NCBI GenBank assembly: GCA_016196035.1
Contig: JACPYM010000010.1
Location: forward strand, 1-64,000
Source of the DNA: Acidobacteriota bacterium
GTDB taxonomy: Bacteria; Acidobacteriota; Blastocatellia; RBC074
Length of the DNA stretch: 64,000 bases
Reading direction: 5' to 3'
Within the stretch, counting starts at the first letter, position 1; each line of letters opens with the position of its first letter. A model generated the notes under the pieces. That model was given only the letters and a program-made list of their open reading frames with translations, was not told the DNA's origin and searched no databases. Position numbers and translations under genes: made by a program. Shown here one piece after another: positions 52,961-62,362 of this stretch.

Positions 52961-55900
52961 ATGATTAACCGCATCATTGAATTTTCGCTGAAGAATCGCT
53001 TCATCGTCGTGGCGGCGTATGTGCTGCTGGCGGGCTGGGGGTATTGGGCGCTGCTGCACACGCCGATTGATGCGATTCCCGATTTGTCGGACAACCAGGT
53101 CATCGTCTTCACCGACTGGGTAGGCCGTTCGCCGCAAGAGGTCGAAGACCAGGTGACTTATCCGCTCTCGACGGCATTGCAGGGATTGCCGGGCGTGCGC
53201 GCGGTGCGCGGGCAATCGGCGTTCGGGTTCTCGATGATCAATGTGATCTTTGAGGATGCGATTGATTTGTACTGGGCGCGCACGCGCGTGCTGGAACGTC
53301 TGAACCTGATCACCGCGCAATTGCCGACAGGGGCCGCGCCGACGCTGGGGCCGGATGCTTCGGGCGTCGGGCAGATTTTCTGGTACACGTTGGAAGGAGC
53401 GGGGCAAAGCCTGCGCGATTTGCGTTCATTGCAGGATTGGTTCGTGCGCTACCAACTCAACTCGGTGCCCGGCGTGGCCGAGGTCGCTTCGGTCGGCGGG
53501 CACGTCCAGCAATACCAAATTGACGTAGACCCGAACCGGCTGCGCGCCTATGCGATTCCGTTCTCGATGGTGGCCGAAGCCGTGCGGCGCAGCAACTCCA
53601 ATGTCGGCGGCAACGTGATCGAACAGAACGGCCAGTGGTCGGTCGTGCGCGGCGTCGGGCTGATCGAATCCACTGGCGACATTGAGAACATCGTGATCGG
53701 TTCATCTTCCGGTGAAAGAGGCGGCACGCCCGTGTACGTGCGCAACGTCGCGGCGGTCAAACTCGGCAATGCTTTCCGCGTCGGCGTGCTCGACCGCGAT
53801 GGCAAAGAGGCGGTGGGCGGCGTGGTCATTGCGCGCTACGGCGTCAATGCGCTCGAAGTCATCAACGGCGTCAAAGAAAAGCTCAAAGCCATCGAAGCCG
53901 GACTGCCGCACGGCGTGCGCATCGTGCCGTTTTATGACCGGACGGAATTGATCCTGCGCGCGACCGAAACGCTCAAACGCGCGCTGATCGAAGAGTTATT
54001 GCTGGTCACGCTGGCGCACATCATTTTCCTTTTCCATTTTCGCTCCATCCTGATCGTCACGATCCCGTTGCCACTGGCCGTGCTGGTGTCTTTCCTGTTT
54101 ATGCGTTACCTCGGCATCAGTTCGAATCTGATGTCGCTGGCCGGGATTGCGATTGCGATTGGCGTGCTGGTTGATGCGGGCATCGTCGTGACCGAAAACG
54201 CCTTTCGCCAAATCGAAAAGAAAGGCGTCGCGCCCACAGACCGGCGGCGCGTTTGGGTGACGGTGCTCGAAGCGACCCAACTGGTGGGCCGCCCGATCTT
54301 CTTTTCGATGACGATCATCATCCTGGCGTTCATCCCTGTCTTTGCGCTGACGGGCCGCGAGGGGAAGCTGTTTCATCCGCTGGCCTTCACCAAAACCTTT
54401 GCGATGGCGGGCGCGACGCTCATCGCGATCACGCTGGTGCCCGTGCTTTGCACCTTGTTGCTGGGCGGAAAGTTTCACGCCGAAGACGACAATCTGGTGA
54501 TGCGCGCTTTGCACAAGCTCTATCGCCCGGCGCTGCGGTTCGCGCTGGCGCATCGCGCGCTGACGCTTTTGCTGGCGGCGGTGCTGTTCGCGGGCGCGCT
54601 TTATCGGGCCACACACATCGGCAGCGAATTCATGCCGGAACTTAACGAAGGCGAAGCGATGTACATGCCGATCACCGATCCGGCGATTTCAATAGACGAG
54701 GCGTTGCGCGTGATGCAGATGCAGGATCGCACGCTCAAATCCTTTCCCGAAGTCGCCTGGGTAGTCGGCAAGGCGGGCCGCGCCGAAACCTCGACCGATC
54801 CCGCGCCGGTGAACATGAACGAAACCCTCGTCCATCTGAAACCGCCCGCCGAATGGCGGCCCGGCATGACGCGCGAAAAACTGATCGCCGAGATGGACGC
54901 GAAACTCACCATGCCCGGCGTCCAAAACATCTGGACGCAGCCCATCATCAACCGCATCGAGATGCTGACCACCGGCATCCGCACCGAGGTCGGCGTCAAA
55001 ATTTACGGCAGCAATTTGCAGGAGTTGGAACGGCTTTCAAACGAAGCCGCCGCCGCGCTACGCACCGTGCCGGGCGCGGGCAACGTCTCGCCCGAACCGC
55101 TGACCGGCGCGCCTTACGTTGACATCAAACTCGACCGGCAGGCGGCGGCGCGTTACGGCATCGGCGTGCAGGCGATTCAGGAGGTCATTGATATGGGCAT
55201 CGGCGAAAGCAATTTGACCGTGACCATCGAGGGGCGCAAACGGTTCCCGGTGCGCGTGCGTTACGCGCCGCAATACCGCACGACGCCTGAATCGCTGGGG
55301 CAATTGCTGGTGTCCGCGCCGAACGGGATGCAGATTCCGCTCGCGCAATTGGCGACGATTCGTTCGACGCAGGGCGCTTCGATGATCGCCAGCGAGAACG
55401 GGCTGTTGCGCGGGACGGTGCTGCTCAACGTGCGCGGGCGCGACGTGGGCAGCTTTGTCGAAGAGGCCAAACCGCTGCTCATCAACCGCGTGCCGTTGCC
55501 GCCGGGTTATTACTTTGAATGGAGCGGGCAATATGAAAACCAGCAACGCGCCCGCGCCCGGTTGCAACTGGTCTTGCCGCTCGTGCTGGTCGTGATTTTT
55601 GTGCTGCTCTATTTGACCTACAACTCATTTATTGAAGCCGCGCACGTCTTGCTGGCCGTGCCGTTTGCGCTGACGGGTGGCGTCTATTTGGTCGCGGCGC
55701 TCGGCTACAACTTTTCGGTGGCGGTCTGGGTCGGCTTCATCGCGCTGTTCGGCACGGCGGTGCAAACGGGCATGGTGATGGTGATTTATTTGAATGAAGC
55801 GGTCGAACGCAAACGGGCCGAACTGGGCGGCCTGACGCACGACACCTTGCAACAGGCGGTGATGGAAGGCGCGGTCTTGCGCCTGCGGCCAAAGGTCATG

Positions 55901-56158
55901 ACCGTCTCGACCGTCGTCGCGGGGTTGTTGCCGATTATGTGGAGTCACAGCGCGGGCGCGGAGGTGATGAAACCGCTCGCCGCGCCGGTATTGGGCGGCA
56001 TGGTTTCGTCGTTGTTGCACGTGCTGATCGTCACGCCGGTGATCTTTTCGTGGCTGCACGAGCGCAAGCTCAAAAGGGAGGCAGTCAAGGCGACGGTCAA
56101 TGAACAACTATCCGACACTGGCAATGAGCCGGTGGCAATTGATGATGGTCAGGGATGA
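52961..56158 (+). CDS. cusA: Copper/silver efflux RND transporter CusA
   Basis: The 1065-residue inner-membrane proton-driven pump of a CusCBA tripartite system. It has two six-helix bundles, [15 protein letters not shown] with the proton-relay Asp in TM4, and NEGEAMYMP in the porter domain. Met569 (MYMP), Met619 (NMNE) and Met668 (IEML) align with E. coli CusA Met573, Met623 and Met672 with the same 50- and 49-residue spacing; these methionines carry Cu(I)/Ag(I), so a copper/silver rather than zinc/cobalt substrate is well supported. Its start abuts a heptamer array. Confidence 0.92.
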   Translation: MINRIIEFSLKNRFIVVAAYVLLAGWGYWALLHTPIDAIPDLSDNQVIVFTDWVGRSPQEVEDQVTYPLSTALQGLPGVRAVRGQSAFGFSMINVIFEDAIDLYWARTRVLERLNLITAQLPTGAAPTLGPDASGVGQIFWYTLEGAGQSLRDLRSLQDWFVRYQLNSVPGVAEVASVGGHVQQYQIDVDPNRLRAYAIPFSMVAEAVRRSNSNVGGNVIEQNGQWSVVRGVGLIESTGDIENIVIGSSSGERGGTPVYVRNVAAVKLGNAFRVGVLDRDGKEAVGGVVIARYGVNALEVINGVKEKLKAIEAGLPHGVRIVPFYDRTELILRATETLKRALIEELLLVTLAHIIFLFHFRSILIVTIPLPLAVLVSFLFMRYLGISSNLMSLAGIAIAIGVLVDAGIVVTENAFRQIEKKGVAPTDRRRVWVTVLEATQLVGRPIFFSMTIIILAFIPVFALTGREGKLFHPLAFTKTFAMAGATLIAITLVPVLCTLLLGGKFHAEDDNLVMRALHKLYRPALRFALAHRALTLLLAAVLFAGALYRATHIGSEFMPELNEGEAMYMPITDPAISIDEALRVMQMQDRTLKSFPEVAWVVGKAGRAETSTDPAPVNMNETLVHLKPPAEWRPGMTREKLIAEMDAKLTMPGVQNIWTQPIINRIEMLTTGIRTEVGVKIYGSNLQELERLSNEAAAALRTVPGAGNVSPEPLTGAPYVDIKLDRQAAARYGIGVQAIQEVIDMGIGESNLTVTIEGRKRFPVRVRYAPQYRTTPESLGQLLVSAPNGMQIPLAQLATIRSTQGASMIASENGLLRGTVLLNVRGRDVGSFVEEAKPLLINRVPLPPGYYFEWSGQYENQQRARARLQLVLPLVLVVIFVLLYLTYNSFIEAAHVLLAVPFALTGGVYLVAALGYNFSVAVWVGFIALFGTAVQTGMVMVIYLNEAVERKRAELGGLTHDTLQQAVMEGAVLRLRPKVMTVSTVVAGLLPIMWSHSAGAEVMKPLAAPVLGGMVSSLLHVLIVTPVIFSWLHERKLKREAVKATVNEQLSDTGNEPVAIDDGQG

Positions 56159-56248
56159 AGCAGTGGCGAAGCCTCAGACGTGGAGACCCGCTCCCGGCTG
56201 GACGGCTTCAAAGACTAACAACCTACTCAACTTTAAGGAGATATAAAG

Positions 56249-56626
56249 ATGAAGAACAAAATTGCATTTCCGAGCCTGATCGCAGCGCTCTTGCTAATGA
56301 CCTTGGCAGTCTGGGCGCACGACCCGGTGAAACTTTCCGGCTACCTGGTAGACACGGCATGCGCGGCAGATCACGTCAAAGACAGTGCGGAAGCCGCGAC
56401 TAAGTTTGCCGCTGAGCATACCAAGTCCTGCGGACTGATGGAGGAGTGCGTCAAGAGCGGCTACGGCGTCTTCAGCGACGGGAAGTGGTATCCCTTCGAT
56501 GACAAAGGAAACCAATTGGCTAAAGCGATCCTCGACAAAACCCAGCGGACGGATCACATCAAGATCACCGTCGAAGGCATGAAGCACGACGGAAAAATTC
56601 TCGTGCAGAAGATGACTGCGGAGTGA
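56249..56626 (+). CDS. Small secreted protein of the copper locus, unknown function
   Basis: A 125-residue protein with a strong AAGGAGATATAAAG leader and a signal peptide (PSLIAALLLMTLAVWA). The mature part has three Cys (DTACAADH, KSCGLMEEC), His and a GYGVFSDGKWYPFDDKGN motif, followed by a beta-rich C-terminus. I do not recognise a named family. The position between cusA and the cupredoxin gene suggests periplasmic metal handling. Confidence 0.65.
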   Translation: MKNKIAFPSLIAALLLMTLAVWAHDPVKLSGYLVDTACAADHVKDSAEAATKFAAEHTKSCGLMEECVKSGYGVFSDGKWYPFDDKGNQLAKAILDKTQRTDHIKITVEGMKHDGKILVQKMTAE

Positions 56627-56726
56627 ATAGCTCGTCCAGGCAAGGCGGAAGGGGTTGGTTAAGCACACTAGCCCTTTCGCGCTGCGCTTATTCCCAGAGT
56701 CAGAATTCAAACTTAGGAGAAAAACC

Positions 56727-57146
56727 ATGAAGCACAAAACAACCAAAGTACTGGGCGGGGCGCTGCTGCTTGCCGCCCTCACGCTCTCAACCGCCGCCTT
56801 CGGCGAATGGCAGGCGAGCGGCAAGGCAAACCCATACGCCAACCGCACGCCAGCGCCGCCCGCACAAACAACGCCGCAAGACGGCGTGCAGACTGCGACC
56901 ATCGAAGTCACGGGCAAGGGCTTTGAGCCAGCCAGCCTAAAGCTGCAAGTGGGCACACCGGCCAAAGTGACGTTCACCAGAAAGACGGACGAGACCTGCG
57001 CCAAAGAGGTCGTCATCAAGGATTACAACCTCAAGCGCGCGCTGCCGCTCGATGAAGCGGTGACGCTCGAATTCACGCCGCGCAAAGGCGAATTCAGCTT
57101 TGCCTGCGGGATGAACATGCTCAAGGGCAAACTGATCGTGGAATGA
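56727..57146 (+). CDS. Periplasmic cupredoxin-like protein
   Basis: The start at 56727 follows TTAGGAGA. The 139-residue protein has a signal peptide (GGALLLAALTLSTAAFG) and one cupredoxin-like domain (about 55-139). Candidate ligands are the Cys in ETCAKEVVI and Cys/Met in FACGMNML. The domain is clearly paralogous to the C-terminus of the CusB protein (RALPL, VTxEFTP and CGMxML shared in order). It may ferry copper to the pump. Confidence 0.8.
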   Translation: MKHKTTKVLGGALLLAALTLSTAAFGEWQASGKANPYANRTPAPPAQTTPQDGVQTATIEVTGKGFEPASLKLQVGTPAKVTFTRKTDETCAKEVVIKDYNLKRALPLDEAVTLEFTPRKGEFSFACGMNMLKGKLIVE

Positions 57147-57227
57147 ACCGCGTGGGCTGCGACATCTCTCAACGACCGGCATTGACCGGCTATGACCGAA
57201 TTTCAACAACCAACCAAAGGGGAAGTT

Positions 57228-57710
57228 ATGAACACAAAGATCGAAGCAATTTCAATGAGCCTGCTGCTCGCATTGTCACTGGGCGTTTTCAGCCTCGTGG
57301 CGGCGGCGCAGGACAAGCCGGGGCAGATGGATAAGATGGACGGGATGAAGATGGGCCAGATGAAGATGAAGCCGAAGATGGAGATGGTGATCGGCAAAAA
57401 GGGCATTCTCAACTTCACTTCGTCATTCCACGCGGGCGACACCGTGCTGAAGTCAGGCACGTATCAGGTGCAGCACGTCGAGGAAGGCAGCGATCATCAC
57501 ATCATCGTGTTGAAAGAAGTGCCGTCAGGCCAGGGCTTCCGCGGCGGCAATACGATGGCGGGCAAAGAGGCCGCCCGGCTGCACTGCAAATTCGAGCCGT
57601 CGGAAAAGAAGTGGAGCAACACGACGGTAATGCTGCGCACCAACGACAAAGGCGAAAAGGAAATCGCCGAGATTCACGTCGCGGGCGAAAAGTTCGTGCA
57701 TAAGCTGTAA
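57228..57710 (+). CDS. Secreted Met-rich protein of the copper locus
   Basis: A 160-residue protein with a signal peptide (LLLALSLGVFSLVAAAQ) and then QMDKMDGMKMGQMKMKPKME, nine Met in 30 residues, which suits Cu(I) or Ag(I) binding. A beta-rich domain follows (DTVLKSGTYQVQHVEEGSDHHII). The Met-rich segment may be a chaperone arm feeding the pump. The GGGGAAGTT site precedes the ATG at 57228. No established family is recognised. Confidence 0.7.
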   Translation: MNTKIEAISMSLLLALSLGVFSLVAAAQDKPGQMDKMDGMKMGQMKMKPKMEMVIGKKGILNFTSSFHAGDTVLKSGTYQVQHVEEGSDHHIIVLKEVPSGQGFRGGNTMAGKEAARLHCKFEPSEKKWSNTTVMLRTNDKGEKEIAEIHVAGEKFVHKL

Positions 57711-57820
57711 GCGCTGCGGCCTGAAATCACCAACCGCGCGGCTGCCCTGGCACTGAGTCCGAGCAGCCGCGCGGGAATAGCAGGCTGCGGCCTGCGCTCA
57801 GTTTGCCAATAGGAGTAGTT

Positions 57821-58972
57821 ATGAAAAGGCAATTCTGTGGATTTTGTCGAAGCACCTTTTTGTCTGCGCTGACTCTGATTGCCTTGCTGTCCAGTGCGTC
57901 TCAGAGCGCATTGGCACAGCAGCAATTGAAGGCAACCGCCTTCGCCCCGCCAGCCGCGCAAAAAGACAATGCCAGCCGCATCACCATCAGCACCGAGTTG
58001 GTTTCGTTCACCGTGACCGTCACAGACAATCAGGGGTGTCACGTAACCGGACTCGACCGCCGGGCCTTTGCGGTCTACGAAGATAACGTGCGGCAGGAGC
58101 TTAACTTTTTTAGCGACCGTGACGCGCCTGCTTCGGTCGGCGTGGTCTTCGATGTCTCCGGCTCGATGCGCGGGGAGAAGGTCATTTTCGCCAGAGAAGC
58201 ACTCGCGCGCTTTATTCAAACCAGCCATCCCGAAGACGAATACTCGCTCATCAGCTTCAATGATTCTGCCAGGTTGCTGTTCGACCGCACGCGTGACGGC
58301 GAGGCGCTGCTCGCGCAGTTCGGCAGCGTTCATCCACAGGGCAACACGGCGCTCTACGACGGCGTTGCCCTCGGCCTCGAGGCGCTCGCGCACGGTCGTT
58401 ATGCGAAGCGGGCGCTGATCGTCATCAGCGACGGCGAAGACAATCGCTCGCGCTCCACTTTCAATCAGGTTAGGCGGAAGTTACAGGAATCGGGCGTAAC
58501 GATCTACACCATCCTGATTGGCTCGCCGCCGCCCCACAGCAATGGCGGAATCGTAATGGGTCAACTGGCCGCAGCTTCCGGCGGGAAATCTTTCTCTCCG
58601 GGCGATGGTGAAGCGCTGAGCGAAGCCTTCGAGCAGATCGCGCTGGAACTGCGCCATCAATACTCCCTCGGCTACACGCCGACGAACGTCACTGACGACG
58701 GCCAATGGCGTCGCCTCAAAATCATCGTTACGCCGCCCGCTGAATCGCCGCGCTTGATTGTGCGCAGCCGTAAAGGTTACTACGCAGCCGCCAGTCTGGC
58801 TGAGCGCGCTGAATCGGCCAGTGGCGCTGACATTGCTGCTCAGCCAAGTGCCGCAAGTGCCGGTAGAGGGTCAGAGTGTTGTCAGTGTCCTTGTGAATGT
58901 TGCCCCGCCGCTATTGCACGCGATCAGCAATCTCAGGTGCTACGCTCCGAAGCCGAAGGGTGTCAGTGTTGA
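57821..58972 (+). CDS. Secreted VWFA-domain protein with a Cys-rich tail
   Basis: The start at 57821 follows AGGAG. The 383-residue product has a signal peptide, a VWFA-related N-domain (TVTVTDNQG, RAFAVYEDN) and a VWA fold with the MIDAS motif DVSGSM, LISFND and TALYDG, ending near RKGYYAAA (about residue 329). The last 50 residues contain eight Cys in CC.C.C.CC and C.C patterns. That tail has poor third-position G/C, whereas the +2 frame over the same bases looks more gene-like and ends exactly at the next start, so a frameshift is possible. Acidobacteria encode many VWFA proteins of unknown role. Confidence 0.75.
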   Translation: MKRQFCGFCRSTFLSALTLIALLSSASQSALAQQQLKATAFAPPAAQKDNASRITISTELVSFTVTVTDNQGCHVTGLDRRAFAVYEDNVRQELNFFSDRDAPASVGVVFDVSGSMRGEKVIFAREALARFIQTSHPEDEYSLISFNDSARLLFDRTRDGEALLAQFGSVHPQGNTALYDGVALGLEALAHGRYAKRALIVISDGEDNRSRSTFNQVRRKLQESGVTIYTILIGSPPPHSNGGIVMGQLAAASGGKSFSPGDGEALSEAFEQIALELRHQYSLGYTPTNVTDDGQWRRLKIIVTPPAESPRLIVRSRKGYYAAASLAERAESASGADIAAQPSAASAGRGSECCQCPCECCPAAIARDQQSQVLRSEAEGCQC

Positions 58973-59011
58973 GCCGGTGACGATTGCCGAAGGAGAGAAG
59001 GAGAGTTTTTG

Positions 59012-60391
59012 ATGAAGCGAAAAAACTGTTTTAGATTGTCCGCAGCTTTGCTCTGGCTGAATTGTGCCGCCGCGCTTGCCCTGGGGCAAGTTGCGAGTGT
59101 GCCAGTGGAATCGGCGCCCGCGCCCGCCAGCGCTGCGCCGATCTCTGTCTACGCGCGGCTGATTGATCCGGCGAAGGGCATGACAGCGGATGATTTGGTG
59201 CGCTATGCCTTGGAACACAACGGCGAGTTGCTGGCCGCGCGCAGGATGATTGCCGAGGCGCAGGGGCGTTTGCGGCAAGCCGGTTTGAAAGCCAATCCGA
59301 TGCTGGAAACCAGCGGCAAACAGGCCGTGACCACGCCGGACAACAACCAGATGTTCAGCGTCGAACTGCCGCTGGAATTGGGCGGACGGCGGCAGGCGCG
59401 CGTGCTTGTCGGTCAGCGCGAAGTCGAAATGCGGCAGGCCGAAGTCCGCGATTTCGAACGCAAGCTGGCCGCCGAAGTGCGGATGAAATACGCCGACGCC
59501 ATTGCCACAGCGCGCAAGCTGAAATTGACCGAAGAGTTATTGGAATCCACCCGCAACTCGCATCAACTCGTGCAGGCGCGCGTCGAACACGGCAAGAGCG
59601 CCGTGTTGGAAAAGAACGAAGTTTGGGTCGAACTCAATCGCGCCGACGCGGCTCGCCTCAATGTCGAGAGCAAAGCCGAAATCGCTTTGCTGGAATTGAA
59701 AAAAGTCATCGGCGCGCCGCCGGAAGAGCAGTTGGAACTGCGCGGCGAATTCGCTGCTGTTCAGCCTGCGCCCGCTGCTGCCGAACTGTTAAAACAGGCA
59801 TTGGCGATGCGGCCTGATTTGATGACCTTGCGCGCGGCGGAACGTCTGGCCGAGGCGCAGATTGAGCAGGTGCGGCGCGAAGGGCGCATTGAGGCCAGCG
59901 TATTTGCGGGCTATGAGCGGATGAGCAACGGCTACGATGTGCTGGGCTTTAACGAAGCGGGCCGCTTGACGCCGGTCAATGCGGTCTTTCATTACGCGAC
60001 CTTTGGCGTGCGCTTTACGCTGCCGACCAGAAACAAGAATCAGGGGATGATCGAAGCGGCAGTCGCGGCGGCGGAGGCGGCACGGCACCGGCGCGAATTC
60101 GCCGAACTGGTCGTGCGTAATGAAGTGGCTTCCGTCACGGCCCGGCTCGAAAGGGCACGTGCGGCGCTGGCTGTCTATCGCGAGCGCGTGCTGGCCCCGG
60201 CGCAACAGAATTTGGACGTCGTGCAAAAGACTTACACGCTCGGCTACAAAACGGCGCTGGATTACCTGACCGAGCAGCGCCGCTACATCGAGGTTGAGAA
60301 CGATTACACCGAAGCGCTTAAGGAATACTTGGAAGCCTTGGCCGAACTGGATCGCGTCGCGGGCGTGACGCTACGAGAGGAGAAGCAATGA
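59012..60391 (+). CDS. cusC: Outer-membrane efflux protein of the TolC/CusC family
   Basis: A 459-residue protein with a signal peptide (LSAALLWLNCAAALALGQ) and two outer-membrane efflux repeats of long helices, for example AEAQGRLRQAGLKANPMLE, and the SVELPLELGGRRQARV region that marks the CzcC/CusC group. It forms the trimeric exit channel. AAGGAGAGAAGGAGAG lies upstream of the ATG at 59012, and the 3' end overlaps cusB by four bases (ATGA). Confidence 0.88.
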   Translation: MKRKNCFRLSAALLWLNCAAALALGQVASVPVESAPAPASAAPISVYARLIDPAKGMTADDLVRYALEHNGELLAARRMIAEAQGRLRQAGLKANPMLETSGKQAVTTPDNNQMFSVELPLELGGRRQARVLVGQREVEMRQAEVRDFERKLAAEVRMKYADAIATARKLKLTEELLESTRNSHQLVQARVEHGKSAVLEKNEVWVELNRADAARLNVESKAEIALLELKKVIGAPPEEQLELRGEFAAVQPAPAAAELLKQALAMRPDLMTLRAAERLAEAQIEQVRREGRIEASVFAGYERMSNGYDVLGFNEAGRLTPVNAVFHYATFGVRFTLPTRNKNQGMIEAAVAAAEAARHRREFAELVVRNEVASVTARLERARAALAVYRERVLAPAQQNLDVVQKTYTLGYKTALDYLTEQRRYIEVENDYTEALKEYLEALAELDRVAGVTLREEKQ

Positions 60392-61992
60392 AACAGCAAC
60401 GTTGGTTGTGGATTGTCGTAACGGTTTTTGTATTGGCGGCTGCGGCTGGCGGATTCTGGTTCTGGCGCGGCAAGAGTTCAAGCAGTGTGGCCGGGCGTCC
60501 GGTGCCGACGCCGGATTTTGACGTGGCCGCTACGCCCGCGCATGAAACCTCGGTGGCGCGCCCGGATGATATGTTGATTAGCTTGCCGCCGGAAAAACTA
60601 GCCAACGCCAGCTTCAAAATCGAAGCCGTGCAACCCGCAATGGCTGCGCCGACTAGCGGCGGCTTGCGCGCGGTGGGCACGGTGCAATCCAACCCGTACA
60701 AAGAAACGCCCGTGATGCCGATTGCGGGTGGCATCGTGCGCGCCGTCAACGTGACGCTGGGCGAACAAGTCACGCCAGGCCAAACGCTGGCGACCCTGTT
60801 CAGCACGGAACTCTCCGAAGCGCAGACGGCTTATCTGAAAGTCCAGGCTGAGATCGAAAAGCATCACAAACATTTTCGCCGTGCCGCCGATCTGGTCGAA
60901 CTGGGCGCGATCAGCCGTGAGGAATACGAGGACACGCAGTCGCAATACAAGACCGAGCAGGCCGAATTGGGCGCGGCACGGCAACGGTTGGTGCTCTATG
61001 GGCTGACGGCCAAGCAGATTGATGCGTTGCAATCCGGCGCGGAAGCGAGCGCGTTGATTACGATCACCGCGCCCGTTTCCGGCCTCGTGCTCAACCGTCT
61101 CGTCAACCCCGGTGAAGTGGTCAACATGGGCAAAGAACTGTTCCGCTTGGCCGACCTTTCGACGGTCTGGGTGATCGGCCAGGTTTACGAACAGGATTTG
61201 GCTCGTGTGCGTGTCGGGACGGCGGCGGCAATCACGGCGGCGGCCTATCCGCAACGCCGCTTTACCGGGCGTGTCTCATATATTGACCCGCGCATCGAAC
61301 CGCAAACCCGCACGGCGCAGGTGCGCATCGAGGTCGGCAACGCCGGGCAGCCGCTCAAATTGGGCATGTTCGTTGATGTAAATTTTGGCGGCGACGTGCC
61401 AACCAGGACAGAGGCAAACGCGGCGGTGAGCGTTCCGCAATCCGCTGTGCAATTGATCGGCACGAAGCCGGTGGTGTTCGTTGCCACGGCAGAGGCGGGC
61501 GGCTTTGCCCAACGTGCGGTTCAGGCTGGCCCGGCGGTGAATGGCGTCGTGCCGGTCTTCGATGGTCTTAGTCTCAACGACCGCGTGGTGACGGAAGGCA
61601 GTTTTTTGCTGCGCGCGGAAAGCTTGAAACTCGATCCGGCCCAGACGCGCGAGGCTGCGCCGGAACAGCGTGCGCGGGCTGACCAGCACAAGGCAGCGCC
61701 AGCAGACAAGGCGGCCACGGCGGCGGAAATCCAAACGGCCACGGTCGTTTTGAATGAGAAAGGTTACCAGCCGGGCACCCTGCGGTTACGTCCCGGCATC
61801 CGAGCGCGCGTCACGTTCCTGCGCAAAGTCGAGGCGACCTGCGGCACCGAAATCGTGCTGGCGGATTACGGCATCAAACGCGCACTGCCTTTGGGCCAGC
61901 CGGTGACCATCGAATTCACGCCGGCCAAACCCGGCGAATTCAAATTTTCGTGCGGGATGGATATGTTGCAGGGCAGCATTGTGGTGAAGTGA
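60388..61992 (+). CDS. cusB: RND periplasmic adaptor CusB with a C-terminal cupredoxin domain
   Basis: A 534-residue protein. It has an N-terminal membrane anchor (WIVVTVFVLAAAAGGFWFW), a barrel-sandwich/lipoyl half (PIAGGIVRAVNVTLGEQVTPGQTLATL), a helical hairpin (about 140-190), a beta-barrel domain and a linker rich in Ala/Lys. Residues about 449-534 form a cupredoxin-like domain with Cys in EATCGTEIV and CGMDML, paralogous to the protein at 56727. E. coli CusB instead uses N-terminal methionines. The fusion may load copper directly into the pump. It overlaps cusC by ATGA. Confidence 0.88.
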   Translation: MKQQRWLWIVVTVFVLAAAAGGFWFWRGKSSSSVAGRPVPTPDFDVAATPAHETSVARPDDMLISLPPEKLANASFKIEAVQPAMAAPTSGGLRAVGTVQSNPYKETPVMPIAGGIVRAVNVTLGEQVTPGQTLATLFSTELSEAQTAYLKVQAEIEKHHKHFRRAADLVELGAISREEYEDTQSQYKTEQAELGAARQRLVLYGLTAKQIDALQSGAEASALITITAPVSGLVLNRLVNPGEVVNMGKELFRLADLSTVWVIGQVYEQDLARVRVGTAAAITAAAYPQRRFTGRVSYIDPRIEPQTRTAQVRIEVGNAGQPLKLGMFVDVNFGGDVPTRTEANAAVSVPQSAVQLIGTKPVVFVATAEAGGFAQRAVQAGPAVNGVVPVFDGLSLNDRVVTEGSFLLRAESLKLDPAQTREAAPEQRARADQHKAAPADKAATAAEIQTATVVLNEKGYQPGTLRLRPGIRARVTFLRKVEATCGTEIVLADYGIKRALPLGQPVTIEFTPAKPGEFKFSCGMDMLQGSIVVK

Positions 61993-62031
61993 TCCGGCTG
62001 CGTTTTTTATGAGTGGAGCTTACGAAGGACG

Positions 62032-62117
62032 TTGCCACAGAGGCACAGAGACACCGAGAAAAGACTTTGAGACCAGCGCACTATTTTCCCCTCTGTGCCT
62101 CTGTGCCTCTGTGGCAA
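62032..62117. repeat. 19-bp inverted repeat TTGCCACAGAGGCACAGAG
   Basis: Arms 62032-62050 and 62099-62117 are exact complements, and the right side carries an extra GCCTCTGT copy. A third, slightly diverged copy lies at 63980-64000, so it is a dispersed family. It separates the copper locus from the next gene. Confidence 0.8.
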
Positions 62118-62362
62118 TGCCTTCCAAAGCTTTTGCGCTTTAATGAAAAGTCTACGAGAGGCAAGTTGAGTGGATGGAAAAACGAAGCGGTTTGGCTTAT
62201 GCTGACGCCGCTTTTTGAGCGCCCACAAGGCGTTTGGGTTTGCTGCCACTTGCGGATCCCCGCTTTCCCAAGCTTCCCCTGACCCAAGCTTCCCCTGAAT
62301 TGATGCGCCCGACCGAGCAAGTCAACCAAACATGATCCCGCATTTCCGGAGGAATTATTTCA

